From: Aplectana chamaeleonis
Taxonomy: Eukaryota; Nematoda; Chromadorea; Rhabditida; Cosmocercidae
Direction of reading: 5' to 3'
DNA length: 64,000 bases
Assembly (NCBI GenBank): GCA_029168955.1
Contig: JAPDOI010000144.1
Location: 1,369,501-1,433,500, forward strand
Shown here: positions 28,417-40,479 of the stretch, piece after piece
Numbering within the stretch: the stretch's first letter is position 1
How the letters are laid out: every line of letters begins with the position of its first letter
Made by a program: the position numbers and the translations under genes
The notes under the pieces: generated by a model
Databases searched by the model: none
Seen by the model: only the letters and a program-made list of their open reading frames with translations
What the model was told of the DNA's origin: nothing

Positions 28417-28737
28417 CGCTACATGGCTTTTAGACTTTCTTCTATCCAGAGTAAGACACTGGTGGAGCGTTTGAAGGATGGTTATGAAAAGTTCATGGAG
28501 AGAAAGAGAGGGCTTTTGGGGTAGAGCTCTAATGCCGAAGAATCCGATGTCTAATCCAGTCACAAACGGATAAGAACATCGGAGTCGTGGGAAGTAGGCT
28601 CCAAAGGTTGGTGTGGGTGTCGAGGAAGATGGGTTTTGTTGACGAGATAATGTGAAATAGCATGAATAGGTAGGATAGAAAGTTACTAACCGTACAATTG
28701 CTCTCCCAGTGTCTAGTGGATCCAAAGGTAGTCGCAC
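28417..28737 (-). CDS. Two possible exons of an unknown host gene
   Basis: Exon 28737-28691 follows AAATTTTGCAG and starts VRLPLDPLDTGRAIV. A GTTAGT...CATTAG intron of 162 bp leads to exon 28528-28417, starting ALPQKPSLSLHELFITILQ and ending at a GTGAGT donor. The phases join exactly (two bases plus one, making an arginine codon) and the product is open and hydrophobic-rich. No start, stop or further exons were established, and I do not recognise the protein. Confidence 0.4.
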
Positions 28738-29019
28738 CTGCAAAATTTGGACAAATGCTTTGCGAAATATAAACATAACGATAAATTTTTGAACATTAAT
28801 TAAGCCGAACAAATAATGAAAAAGAGAAAATCTTCTGAAATCGTGGGAGACAAGGCAGAATAGAATAAGTGATAAGTCAGAATAGGTGGAAAAGTTAGCC
28901 AAATACAGTGTAGACCATAGAATTTGGAATAAGGCGGCCAGAGGCGAGCATTTTGACAGAATAAAGTGACGAATTGCTAGAATTATGAATACAATAGGCA
29001 GAGAGGCGACGTAGTGGCT

Positions 29020-29275
29020 CCGTGCCCGCCGTCTATCGATCGCGCCTCGAATGGTGCAGAATGGCGTGGGGTGTTGTGCAAATTCGCGCCATCTCGGCTG
29101 TATCTGGCTGCTTCAGAGATCGAGAGCGAGGCCAGAGACGCAGCGAGTGGGCTGTCGCTAGCCTCGTGTTGCGTCCAATCAGGAGCCTCGCTCCTCCCAC
29201 GATCCTCCTCCCGTTTCTCCCGCCTCCTCGAGGGTTTTGATACACGATGGCCACCACCCACACATGCGCCCCCTT
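29020..29275 (-). repeat. 250-bp dispersed repeat, - copy
   Basis: Inverted copy of 23115-23375. See that entry for shared words. Divergence is low, so the two are young or have been homogenised. Confidence 0.7.
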
Positions 29276-29506
29276 CGTTGATTGGTTGGGGTGCTTTGGA
29301 GCCGGAGTTCCTCATTTCTTGAGGAATGGGGGAAGAATGCTATTGGGGATTCATCTCCGATAGCAAATTTTGCCGTTGACAAAATTGTCAACGAGGAAAT
29401 GTGAAGATCATGCTTCGATTTTAAAGAACTCAAAAACTAGGCGATTTGGGCTAGATTCCAGCAAACGTTATTTGAAATTCCCTCCAAGCTACCGTACAAG
29501 CTTCGG

Positions 29507-29705
29507 TCTCCTACAGGAGAATAATAGGGCTCCTACAGAGAAAGAATAGGACTCCTACAGGAGAAGAATAGGACTCCTACAGGAGAAAACCAGGAATCCT
29601 ATCGCAGGTGAGACTAGGACTCCTACAGGAGAAAACCAGGACTCCTATCGGAGGGGGACTAGGACTCCCAGCGGGCTCCCGTAGGAGTCCGCTGCCAGTG
29701 TCGGA
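29507..29705 (+). repeat. Array of CTCCTACAGGAG palindromic words
   Basis: Irregular tandem repeats of about 22-30 bp built around GGACTCCTACAGGAGAA, with variants such as CTATCGGAGG. The array ends at CCGCTGCCAGTGTCGGAG, whose inverse occurs at about 29782-29800, so the array is joined to the copy of the dispersed repeat described at 22868. Confidence 0.7.
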
Positions 29706-29779
29706 GGCCCCATCGTGGTTGGGTGGCTAACCAGTCTGCGGTCACGTACTGCCACACAATTGACGCCGAGATTCTCCTT

Positions 29780-29915
29780 GGGCTCCGACACTGGCAGCGG
29801 ACTCCTACAGGAGAAAACGACGATCGTGGTCTCCTACAGGAGTTGTTTTGTCCTGTGGGAGACCGAACTAGAGCGGAGCGGTCTCCTACAGGACATGCTG
29901 CCGCATCGCGCGTCG
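29780..29915 (+). repeat. Dispersed CTCCTACAGGAG-type repeat, copy 2
   Basis: Close match to 22868-23010 in the same orientation. It includes TCCTACAGGAGAAAACGA, TTTTGTCCTGTGGGAGACC and ACATGCTGCCGCATCGC. Confidence 0.65.
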
Positions 29916-30102
29916 CGACGCAGAATATCGCGCGTCATTCGCGATGTGGAAGCCGCAACAAACAACGGCAAACTTTATATATAACGCCTCAGAGACGTCT
30001 TGTACGCAAATGGAGACAAATCATGCATTTGGCGGAAGAAAGTTAAAAAATTCAAGTTTGTTCATATGTGTCGGTTTCGCACAGTGCCTTTCACTCTTCT
30101 GG

Positions 30103-30236
30103 GGCCGTATGCAAATCTCTCCCCGCGCGTCCCCGTCCCCGCGAAGGCCATCCATGATTGGCCAATTTTATTTGATGACCAATCACAGAGTGGCTTCGCA
30201 GGGACGGGGACGTGCAGGGAAAGATGTGCATACGGG
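30103..30236. mobile_element. 134-bp MITE, CCGTATGCAAATCT ends
   Basis: Inverted arms of about 45 bp (CCGTATGCAAATCTCTCCCC then GCGTCCCCGTCCC) flank a centre ATTGGCCAATTTTATTTGATGACCAAT that is itself palindromic. No coding capacity. Confidence 0.7.
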
Positions 30237-30719
30237 CTCTGGTCTGATTGTTTTTTTTGTGGAAGTACTCTTTTCTGGCGATGAATTCGAAATTTGTCCT
30301 CGAGCTCGTGGCTGAGATTTCTGTTCACTTGGCTCACGTTTCGTAAAGTATTCTTCTACTCCAATTGAAACGGCTGTAGCCGTTCAGACAGGCGGAGATA
30401 TATGCTTAACCGCAAAATGTGATTTGACATGCGTAGATTAGATCCACGCTTCTCTACACATCTTTAACACCCGACTAGGTTCCGTTTTACAAGGAAACAT
30501 ACTTATGCGTTTGCGTTACTAGGGTTCTAGAATTCTCTGCGCAGTGTGTTGCTTTGCGTAGGAAGGTAGGAGAGGTTGCGTACTTTTCCTGGTTTCCTTT
30601 ACTCCTTTTGTGATTGTCCGTGTGGTCTTTGATTGTGCAAAAAACGTTTGTTCTTCAGGTTTTCTCTGGGCCTTGGTTCCACTGCAAAGGAGAGATCGGC
30701 TGCGTTTCAGGATCTTGTC

Positions 30720-32030
30720 CAACAAAGATCACAATGGAGGAAACAATCAAATCACCGCAGAGAGACTGTAAGGAACTTCCTTTATAGTTGATCGCATTCA
30801 AAAATCTGTTTAATATTTTCAGTTGCGATTTTCAGGTCTGATCTCCGCTCAGCACAGAAAAAAACTGATTTCATACCCGACAAAGAGAGCTCAAGGATCC
30901 TTCCGACGAGGTGTTTCAGTCGTCGAGCTCCAATTTTTGAGAGCTCCAATTTTTGAGAGTATTTTCCAGATTCGGGGACTTGGTTCAATTCTCAGCATTT
31001 TCTTTATCTAGGGTTATCAGAAGATCTAGTTGGTTTAGGTATAATTATCGTTGATTTTGTTAGTGCCAACTTTGGCATAATCTCATAGTCTATTCGTTTC
31101 TGTTACCTTCCCCTGCATTCCATTATATCGACATATTCACTGCTAATCGTGGTATTCTAGATCTATTCTTCGCTGTTTACAATTCTGCTTACAGAAAACC
31201 GATTCTCTCCAATGCATGGAGGTTTGTTTTTTCATGTTCAGCGTCATAGAAAATATAGCAGTAAAGCTTTAAATATGGCAAGCAGTGTTTGGTGTGTGCA
31301 GATTATGGCCGAGTTTGGAATTCTTCTTATCCGGTGACGGACTGGCCTTTTTCGTTACGGAACAGTGTTTTTAGTTTTTTTTTTGGAAGAGTCCATTGCA
31401 TATTGGGGTAAACTGGCAGCCGATTTTGTCAAGAACGGAAATGGACATTTATAGGAATAAGAAAAAGTCCTTGGAGAACAAAAATTATTATCGAATAATC
31501 TGGAGACGGGATGTAGATCAAGCGTTTGAGTTCTGAAACGGATCATCTTCATGATCTAATCACATATTAAAAGTGTGATAATATTCTGACTGATCCTCCT
31601 CCACTGATGGCAGTTCAAGCAAAAAATAGTGTTAAGGCCGATACTAAAATATTGAACTAGCCGTCAGATTGAAAGTTTATCTTCTGTAGAGCAAGGTTTG
31701 GCAACGAAAATTTGCTTCATTTGTCTTTATGGATAAACGAACATAGCATCTAATGTAACCAGTATTGTTCTTGTAATTTCACTTTCTTATTTTTACAGTG
31801 CCTACTGCAATAATCGTTATTCATCATTTAGGCCTTCTGCGTGCTCAACTTCTCGTCGTTGTTGGCCTCTGACCCCCCCCCCCGCACACCTTTCCCCTTC
31901 TGATGCGTATCGCTCGCTAACTCTTGACGGTTTTCATGGACTCTTGTGATCACATGAAGCCTTTGAAATTAGTGAGACAACGCATACACAGTCGCTGAGC
32001 CCAGCTCCTTCCGACCATGTAATAACTGTT
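30720..32030. other. Stretch without a recognised feature
   Basis: Short frames only. I see no inverted or tandem repeat and no supported exon. Confidence 0.4.
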
Positions 32031-32070
32031 GGAGGATAGCCCTAACTACATTCTTGGATACGTTTTTTTC

Positions 32071-32200
32071 AGTTCCCTTAAAGTTACCCCGCGGAACAAG
32101 AAGCCCACGCTGCAAAAACTCATCGAAGTTCTGCGAGGCTACAACGTCGAGGCGGAGGCCAAACTGAAACACCATCAAGAGGCGTGTGATGCCACAAATA
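32071..32200 (+). CDS. Weak candidate exon, charged helix
   Basis: A TTTTTTTCAG acceptor precedes a frame giving SLKVTPRNKKPTLQKLIEVL and then a Lys/Glu-rich stretch. A neighbouring stretch (32220-32360) is open in several frames. No donor or partner exon was settled. This is a guess based on the acceptor and composition. Confidence 0.22.
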
Positions 32201-32419
32201 TTTCACTCGTAATTTTTACATGTCCAAAGCCTCTGCAGGAGCCTGCGGCTTCAATCCCCCTGCGCCAGAGGGACCTAAGACGACGGCGCCGTGTTCAACG
32301 CGAAATGCAACGATTCAGGGAGCGGTTGCGTTTACCACATCTAAGAACGTCAGAGATACGGCGGCATTGCCTTTGTATGTCTAGGTTTGTTTCCAGTAAG
32401 TCCAACCTATGAGAAAATT

Positions 32420-34060
32420 CCGTGCTTTTTGAGTATTTGGACTTCTACATCTCTGAAAACTATTGGAACAAACAATTTTCATCCGAAATTCGAAGCGTTA
32501 CGTTGCACGGGCGTGCGCAAGGGTTTTTGGCTTATTTTTATTAATTTCCATTACATTTTAGAATACAAAGGTAACTTCCGATCGATTTTGGATTCCTTTT
32601 CGCCCAAACATGTAGTTTCCGCTATAAGCGCGGAAGCTTCTCGTTGTCTCCCCAGCCGTTAGAACCCCTCGACAATTGCTAAAATTCCAGTGGGACTTTT
32701 TTTCGAATGACCTCAAATTACGCGTACCCGAGCGCAAGATGTTTTGTCTTTTTTTTTGCATTCCAATTTTTATGATAATTTCCCAACGTTTTAATCAACT
32801 ACCACAACACGGTTTTGTTCGAAGCGTGTAAAATGTATGTCTGATTTTTTCCGGAACAATAGCTCGTACTGGGAGTTCGGAGAAAATTTCGCATGCAAGT
32901 AATAATTTTGCCCCCAAGCGGGATTTTCACAGAATCCTACATAAAAGCGAGAGGTTTCTTAATTTTCTTCAAAGAGTTCGAACCTCTGGGTGGGCAAAAT
33001 CCTGTAGTGGGAGCGAAGTTTTTCTTCAACCTCTACACCCCCCCCCGTATATGAGTTATCGAGCCATTTTTTCTTTCTAGAAATACACCAACCGATGAGA
33101 TAAGAGAAATTTGTATGAAATTCCAAGAAAAGATCTCTCGGTTTTCAAATTTCTGGCTATCCCTGTTCCGGAGAGACGGCATTGGTCAAATTTTATGCAG
33201 AAAACAACGCTAAACAGAGCCATAGCTAACTAAAAATTAAAATTTTGAACTTTGATCATGCTATTCACAACACAATTTTCAAAGCTTGTACTTGTGCCTA
33301 CTCTCTGTTGGTTCAAAGGTAATGCTTACATATGATACTCTAATATTTAGGACTAATTAAATGTTTGCTTCGAGATTTACTTTCGAACTGTTACCGAGAA
33401 TCGAATTACAATCCTTCTGTAATACTGAGAGCAGATTTAGAACTTTTATTCTGAGTTCATAAAACCAGACTCGAATAAGGTTTTTTTCACCGGGTTCAAT
33501 ACGGCAGGATTTGTGTTTTTTTTGCAGTTCAATAAGCGTTTGTTTGTTTTCTTTCTGTTCAACCGAGTGGAAGGAAATGATGAAGAGCACCAAATGCGCC
33601 CTATCCCACTGTTCGAAAGAGTTTTATAAGCCCACAGCCAAATAGTGAAAACTCTTACAAAATAGCGAGTAGCTTGCACAGGTATGAAGGAATTAGACAT
33701 ATGGGGTGAAGGGAGAGGGTTCGGGGATCGAAGTCGACTGAAAATCGGACAAGGAAGAGAATTGGTGGAAAGGTTGGAGCATTTTTTTAAAAAAGCTCGG
33801 GCACGCCTCCATTTTCAAAAAGAAACGATTCCAACTGGTCAAATACAGAAAAAGAGAGATTACAGCAATAACAGAGATAACATAGGGGAAATCAGTACCT
33901 ACAATGGGCCCATTAAACATTGGAACAGTTGAAAAATAGGCATAGGATAATTGAAAGGAACAACATTCAATCGAAAAAGACACGCCGAAGTGGACTCGTC
34001 CTCGAGAAGGTGCGCGCCTCATGCGCTTTTAGGGCCCTGCCCACATCAGAGTGCCTCTTT
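32420..34060. other. Stretch without a recognised feature
   Basis: AT-rich intergenic-type sequence with short homopolymer runs. No family or structure was recognised. Confidence 0.4.
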
Positions 34061-34072
34061 TCCCTCCCCCGG

Positions 34073-34272
34073 GGCGGCATGCATGAACGCAGCGAACGGT
34101 GTCAGGGAGCCGCTCCGCGTGCCATGCGCGCAGCGTCGAGCAACGGGGCGGCCCCGAAAATCAGGCACATCAATACGCGCCACGAAATTCGGGCCGCCCC
34201 GTTGCTCGACGCTGCGCGCATGGCACGCGGAGCGGCTCCCTGACACCGTTCGCTGCGTTCATGCATGCCGCC
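34073..34272. mobile_element. 200-bp GC-rich foldback element, copy 3
   Basis: An independent insertion of the element seen at 16488 and 17785, with arms GGCGGCATGCATGAACGCAG and complement. CCCGG lies directly on both sides (34068-34072, 34273-34277). This second duplication, CCCGG against CCTGG elsewhere, fixes the target duplication at five bases and suggests a CCYGG preference. Confidence 0.88.
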
Positions 34273-35077
34273 CCCGGATTTCGCATTTCTTCGAAAACGT
34301 TAATGGGAGTATTTCATTACCCACCTCTTCTTTTTCTTTCTTGTTCAGATTTCGTCTTTGGAAAATCTACTTTTCCAAAGCACCCCTCATCATTTTTTTT
34401 ATTTCAGCGCTTTGCTAAACATTTGCTTCCAGCTGGACGAACCGGACTTCAAGGATGCTTAAAACGATGTGGTCGTTTTGGATGGGGATGACACTGTGAT
34501 CGGAGATCAGAATAACGGCTTCGCTGCTGTGCAGCAAGAATTTATAGATCACTATTTTGCGTGGTATTCATAATAAAATCTTACATTTTGACATGACTGT
34601 TTCATTATCTCCAAATAACAATATAACAACTGTCAGATACAGGCCATAAAACGGCCAATGTCTCACCGTCGACTGCGTACCACGCGCGTCGGAAGCAGAC
34701 GGGTTTTGGCCGCCGCGCGACGAGTTTTGGCCGACTAATTTGAAGTCATTGATCGATTCTCACTGTTGTGTGCCAAAACAACGCATACCTCATTCGACGG
34801 CCATGCCGCAAAGCCCTCTGCTAACCTCAGCTCCGAGGTGCGGGTACGCGTAGCCCAATCGTATCCTAGCCGTAACCAAACCGAATTTTTTGTTAATGAC
34901 GGTTTCCTTCGTTAGCCCAGTCGTAACTGTGGTTCGCCTTTCATGAATCCCAGCCGAGAACTTGCTTGTTAGAAACTGAGTCGTGATGTTGACGTAATCG
35001 CCTCCGTCGTGCATTAGGCCAGCCTAGAGGGACCTGATAAACAAAGACCCTGTCTGCGTGACTCGCGGATGCAACAC

Positions 35078-35228
35078 GTAACATCGGCATGGATCGTGAA
35101 AAGACTTCGCGTTCACTGTTGAAAGTTGGCGCAAACTTGGTGCACCTATGTTATATAGCATATGGCACCGAGTTTGCGCCAACCTTCAACAGTCAACGCG
35201 AAGTCTTCAGGATCCATGCCGACGTTAC
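35078..35228. mobile_element. 151-bp palindromic MITE, GTAACATCGGCATGG family, copy 1
   Basis: Arms of about 70 bp (ends GTAACATCGGCATGGATC; inner GTTGGCGCAAACTTGGTGCA) meet near the centre TATATAGCATATG. A second copy is at 56164-56312. The inner words GGCGCAAACTCGGTGCACC are better conserved than the ends. Confidence 0.8.
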
Positions 35229-35421
35229 ACTTCTGTCGACGGAACCATAGTGTTTGCGATGTCATTGTCTTTATCTTTCTTGTGATTCAACTCTTTAATT
35301 TTGAATCATTATCATTTCAGTCTTCTATCACGCTTACACAATTACTTAAAAGAGCCTTCCATGACATCACTATGCGATCAAACTCAACATCGTTTCCTAG
35401 AACTTAGTCGACTAATTTCAG

Positions 35422-38400
35422 CAAAAGATGGCAATTGGAGGCAGAAAATCCGTTTATAGAGGTAATTCACTGCACTATAATTCTGGAAATGCTTACGTTA
35501 GAAGGAGAACGAACGTTATAGCTCGACCTGTGTGAGTTAGCTCGCTAGTGGAACGGAAGGAGATTTTACATTGGATTTCAAAGGCATATAGGCTCTATAG
35601 AATCATATTGATGAAGGTATCTATTTTTGCAGAGTCATCTGTCATCTTCATTAGTTCTCAGGTCACTATGCCACCGTCCGCGATTTGAAAATATTCGCTT
35701 CGCATTAACATGTCAGCGAAGTTTGAAGGATCTGCCCACACATGCGCAATAGACGTTGATCGGTTAGCTGTTTCCCGGGAGTTTATCTCGATTTATTTTT
35801 GTAATTTCTAGTATCGCTATAAAAAATGAAGTTTAGAGTTATTAAATTTTTTCACGTAAAGACTATTCAGTAAAAAATTGTAGAAATTTTCGCCATCAGA
35901 ATAAAAAGAAAGATTTACGGTGTTGGAATAAAATATGATTTTTTGTTATCTTATTTTTTTCCAGAACTTTCTGGTATCCGAATAAAAAGGGGATTTCAAC
36001 TCATTATTATTACTATTTACTTACTAGTTTTTGTTTTTGATACTACTACCTTGCGAACATGTAGACTTCTTGTTGATCCATTCTCAACAGGTTCTGGGGA
36101 AGACATGAGCTCTTCCCAAAATAACAACTCTAGAGGCGTCAGTGTAGAAGTGGGACAGGTAAAGCAGGACGTTTTCCAGTCGCTTCTAACGACTGTGTGA
36201 GTCTTTATGCTATTTATCAATAGCTTTGTGTTAACTTGATATCTTCTAATTTAGACGATACATTCGTGGTAATAAATACGTGGCTGATGGAAACAGTGAA
36301 TCTGGATACCGCTGGACAGCTAAGGACGAACAACCACGAAGATCAGACACAGGAAAGTGGCGAAGCCAACAAAAATATCGTGGAGAGAAATTGAGATCTG
36401 GTAGGAGTTTGATTTGCCAAGCTAATCCTTTGCCTTGCTTCTCAAATTACACATTCTCTCACTCGTTAAAGGTGCTCGGGTAGATTTTGACCAGAGTATT
36501 TGTTATCGGTGTCCACCATTAGTTAAAGGCCTTGTTCGCGATAAACTTCATTCTCGAATTTTTCATGACAAACGCCTCTCGTGGCTCTCAGAAGCAGAAC
36601 AGCGTTGAAGAAACGGGACGAAAAGCTACCCAGGAGCCGCAAAACGGCTTAGAAAAGTGGGCAAACCCCGCCTCTTTCCGATCCTCGACGTGAACAAAGG
36701 AACACTCGAAATCGTGAATTGAGCGATGGTTTCCGATCAAAAGCCCCGTTCTTCCCTTCATTCTCAACCTCTCTCTTTACTCAGGTCAGCTCGCATACAT
36801 TGGTTGCAAAAGACGGAAGTTACAAGCCTCGGACAACTCGTCCACCATTTTCCCTAGCTCAATTTTTGAGGGACCATAACTCCATTCGCAAAAGGTCTTG
36901 TACGATTCTAGAAGCATCATTGGAATCAGAATGGGACCGGTTTCAAGATAGGCAAAAAACAGAAAAGCGATTTTCATCGCGAACAGTGCCTTTAAAAATC
37001 ATTTGCTCAACCTGCTGCCTCATCTATTTTAATGAAAATTATGTGTTCATCTCCCTACTACGGAGTTATTTCCCGTTCGTGTCACTTATGTGCTCATAGG
37101 TAAGATCTCTGAAAGTGTCACTTATCTGGGTACTCGTTTTTTTTTTCGCTAGCTATTACTCACTCATATTTATCAGTTGCACGCTCATTTATTGGGCAGC
37201 TTCGCTGTCAGATTTTCGCAAGTTAAGGGCTCTGCAGGGTACCAGCGACGGGCGGCACGTCGTCGAGCGAGTTTTGGGACGGAGTAAAAGCATGACGCGG
37301 CGTTGGGCACCAAGGATTTTCAGAGTTGCAGCGAGTTTGCCGTGTGTGTTGCAGTTCTATTATTGCTTTCACACTAATTCATCCGACGTCACAATTTGTT
37401 TACAATAGCTTCTATTGTTTTGAAATGTTCTGAAAGTCTAGGAAGTTGCTATGATCAATCCTTGCAAAATAACTTTAATAAGAAGTAAAGAAGTGAAACC
37501 GTCAATCACGTTCACCGAAGTGATTCAGTGCTTCAACACAGGGATTTCAAGAGAAAAATAGAGTATTTACGGGTGTTTGCACATATCTTCCCTAGGCTAC
37601 GTTGGAGCAAAAAATAAAGGGAAAAAATGAATCTGGAAATCACAAAACCGAAACCGGGATTAATCTAGATAATCGTACGCTTTCAAATATTTTCCAATCA
37701 CTTTCATTCAACTTGAGATGAAATTCAAAACAAATAACGCCTAAAGAAAATCGATTTCACGAAGGGAGATTGAATCGATTAATACCGCCGTACCCCGCCG
37801 CGGCATGACACGATTCAGAAAATTACTTGCCGCCGCTCGCTGACGGCGTCGCTCCGGGAGTCGCTGTTGTCGCGGCGGCAAAAACACTACGAGGTCATCC
37901 CGTCGCCGCTCTTGCCCGCTGAGTAGCGTCCCCCATTCTCCAACCTTGCCATGCAGCAGCCAGACTCTCCGCGGCGCATCTCTGCAGAGCCCTTTACTAT
38001 CTATTATTTGTCACCTACTCACTCATTTACTTGTCAGTTACGCTCGTTTATTTGTGTAATGTTAGTCGCTGATAGCTTTTGGAAGTAAATATATTTTGAC
38101 ACAATTGTTTTCCAGAACTAATGTTAAAACATTGGCGTACCCCTTAATTATTAGTTCACGACCAAATTTGCAGTGTTAAGTTTAGCATATGTAGACAGGA
38201 TTTCCCTTCTGTCGATCGGATTGGAGTTAGGCGCTATGGAGGTGAGGTCACTGGAACAACCAGGTTCAAGCGAGCCGTTGTGTTGGACAGTAAAACTACG
38301 ACTCCCTCTCTTTATTAGCCAAAAATTTTGGGGAAAATCTTACGAACCACAGCCCAAATTTCAATTTTCAGGCGAAAAATAAATGATCCCCACCCTCACC

Positions 38401-38658
38401 ACACACTTTGTCGTGACCCAGCGGGCACCACCCCCAAGCACAACAGCTCCGCGGATTTAATCACCCTTGTCAGATATGGTAGAGAGGTCGGATGGAGAGG
38501 ATGGCAGCAAAAATGCAAACAAGTCGAAGAGACAGAAGAGACACAAGGAGTCGAGGTGTGTGACAGCTTTGAAGACATCTCTTTTGAAGACATTTCTTTT
38601 TTTTTGTCACGTTTTAGTGATTGAGACTTTCAGAGCATCCTGCATCTCACACAGATGA
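35422..38658 (+). CDS. Five-exon gene for an unknown 130-residue basic protein
   Basis: Exons: 35422-35461 (ATG at 35428), 36091-36196, 36255-36400, 38474-38555 and 38634-38658 (TGA). All introns are GT..AG, and all phases agree, giving 393 coding bases. The first exon follows ACTAATTTCAG six bases before the ATG, so it may be a trans-splice acceptor. The product starts MAIGGRKSVYRG, is rich in Ser, Asn and Gln early, contains a SESGYRWTAKDEQPRRSD region, and ends in a Lys/Arg-rich tail (SKRQKRHKESR). No signal peptide, membrane segment or known domain is visible. The basic tail would fit a nuclear protein, but that is inference. Intron 3 (2.07 kb) carries a TTAA element. An alternative last exon reading on to a TAG at 38765 (HPASHTDEPVEFFN) is possible if different splice sites are used. 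Confidence 0.6.
36533..36995. mobile_element. TTAA-flanked element, AGGCAG family, copy E, in an intron
   Basis: The ends are TTAA-AGGCCTTGTTCGCGAT and ATCGCGAACAGTGCCT-TTAA. The body is an inverted relative of copy C (GTCCACCATTTTCCCTAGCTC, GTAACTTCCGTC on the other strand). It lies in the third intron of the five-exon gene at 35422-38658. Confidence 0.8.
37000..38470. other. Rest of intron 3 of the five-exon gene
   Basis: AT-rich sequence with one GC-rich patch at 37785-37990 (CCGCCGCGGC, GTCGCGGCGGC). I see no gene or clear repeat. Confidence 0.4.
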
Positions 38659-39138
38659 ACCTGTTGAGTTTTTCAACACACCTTTGGAAGACGCAGCTGA
38701 ACCTTGTCCAAATCCTAAATATTTAATCGTAAAACCAGATGTACTCGTGTTTGTGACATCGCCCTAGTGAGAGAACTAGGTTTTAGACGTCGATCAGAAG
38801 GTGCTTTATTATGCTGGTCTTGTCCACTATTTTCGTTTTTTGGATGAGGCTGTGAAAAGAATCGAGAATCTGGTATTTGTGCTGCACAGGATGCGATCGC
38901 CTATCTCGGTAATTCTTACGAAGTGGTTTCCCTGGGTTGCATGGAAACCTTTCTAATTTTTTTCGTTTTTGTTGTTGAAATCAGGGTTTTAGTTCAATCA
39001 TGATATTTTTGAAATCAGTGCTCTAGTTTTGAAATGAGTTTTGGCCGTCGCGCGTTTTCTGAATACATGAATGGAATTTATCAATTTAAATGAGAATTTG
39101 AAAAAAATACTTGTTCGAGATGTTGGTCATTTTTATGT

Positions 39139-39635
39139 TACAATTTACCGCAATGTTAAAAGGACATAGCACGGTTGCGGTCACACACTTAAACTACGGC
39201 GGAAGACGCCAGATTTCATTATCGATCGACAGCACAACTGATTTTCTGGGTAGGTTACCTCTTTTTTTCTCGTTTGTTTAGGCACTATTTTTGTTTCTAA
39301 CTGTTTAAGTATTGCGAATAGGGGCTATTCTTAGTGCGTGAGGGAAATTAGCCGTTTGTTCGGGCTTCGAAGTGTTTTTTCTTCAAAATTCTGTTTCGAA
39401 ATCGAAAAAAAAACGGCAAATTCCTCTCGCACACTAAGAAGAACTCCTATTCGTAATATTGTAAGAGTAAGAAACAGAAATAATTGGCCGAAGCAAACAA
39501 AAAAAAAGAGAATTCGTGATTCAACCAGAAATTCAGCTGTGTTGTCGATCGATAATGAAATCTGGCGTCATCCACCGTAGTTTTAGTGTGTGACCGTAAT
39601 CGCACCATGTCCTTTTAACATTGCGGTAAACTGTA
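39139..39635. mobile_element. 497-bp foldback element, ACAATTTACCGCAATG ends
   Basis: Inverted arms of about 220 bp occupy nearly the whole element (TTTACCGCAATGTTAAAAGG, GGTCACACACTTAAACTACG, ATCGATCGACAGCACAACTG and complements). The centre lies near 39400. It is non-coding. Confidence 0.78.
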
Positions 39636-40479
39636 CAACATGTTTCGAGTATGCTACTTGAATACGAAACTTAATATTTGAAAAAATATCCTGCTTCAGA
39701 TAACAATTATTCAATTTTGATCTACTTCGAGTTCATAATTCGAATATGCTATTTTTGGAATATTCAAAATCATGATTATCTTTGTTCTCATAATTGCAGA
39801 ATAACATACTCGAACTTCGAATTATTTTCATGTTATAACATTAAAATACTTCGAGCAAGTTTTTTCTAATACTTAAATTCATATTTAAACAAATGAAAAT
39901 AGGTCTGGCGTACTAGTGAAGTCTACAAAGCCGAACAAATGAGAAACTTTCCGCCACTCCTGACTTGAACCGATTTCGAACAGTTGTTGCACCGAATGAG
40001 GAAGCTGGGTTGCAAGTTTTGATTTACTTTTTGTCCTGCCGATCGTATCAGTCGATGAATTGCTAATCAGCACTCAATGCAGTTATTGGCGAAAAACATG
40101 AAATGAAATGAAAATATGTACTGAAGAATTTGTCATATATTTTTGTGTGGTGTTCTTTCTGTTTGATGGTCATGATTTTTTTTGTATAATCCTTGTTTCG
40201 TGAATTGTTAATGTGCAATGAATTGGTAAATTCGTTATGATTAAATTTGTACATCATAATTTTTTTTCGTAATAACGCTCGCGACAGATGTTAATTCGGT
40301 AATGGGCACCACAATTGGGAGATTCCCGGCTGGTGCATTTCGGGATTTTAGGCCCCTCCCACTGCCGTTATTTCACATTTGTTCGCGGTCGGAACGCCAC
40401 GGGCCGTGATACAGACTTGCGTTCCAAACACGCAACTTTTAGTACCGAGCGCGCTAACTACCGGTTGTAACGCGCTCAA

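Noticed and set aside
29507..29705. CRISPR-like array
   Set aside because: Repeats are short, irregularly spaced and palindromic, with no uniform spacers, in a eukaryotic context.
32219..32360. Cysteine-containing small protein (frames giving CGFNPPAPEGPK and CNDSGSGCVYH)
   Set aside because: The two pieces need a frameshift to join and no splice sites connect them.
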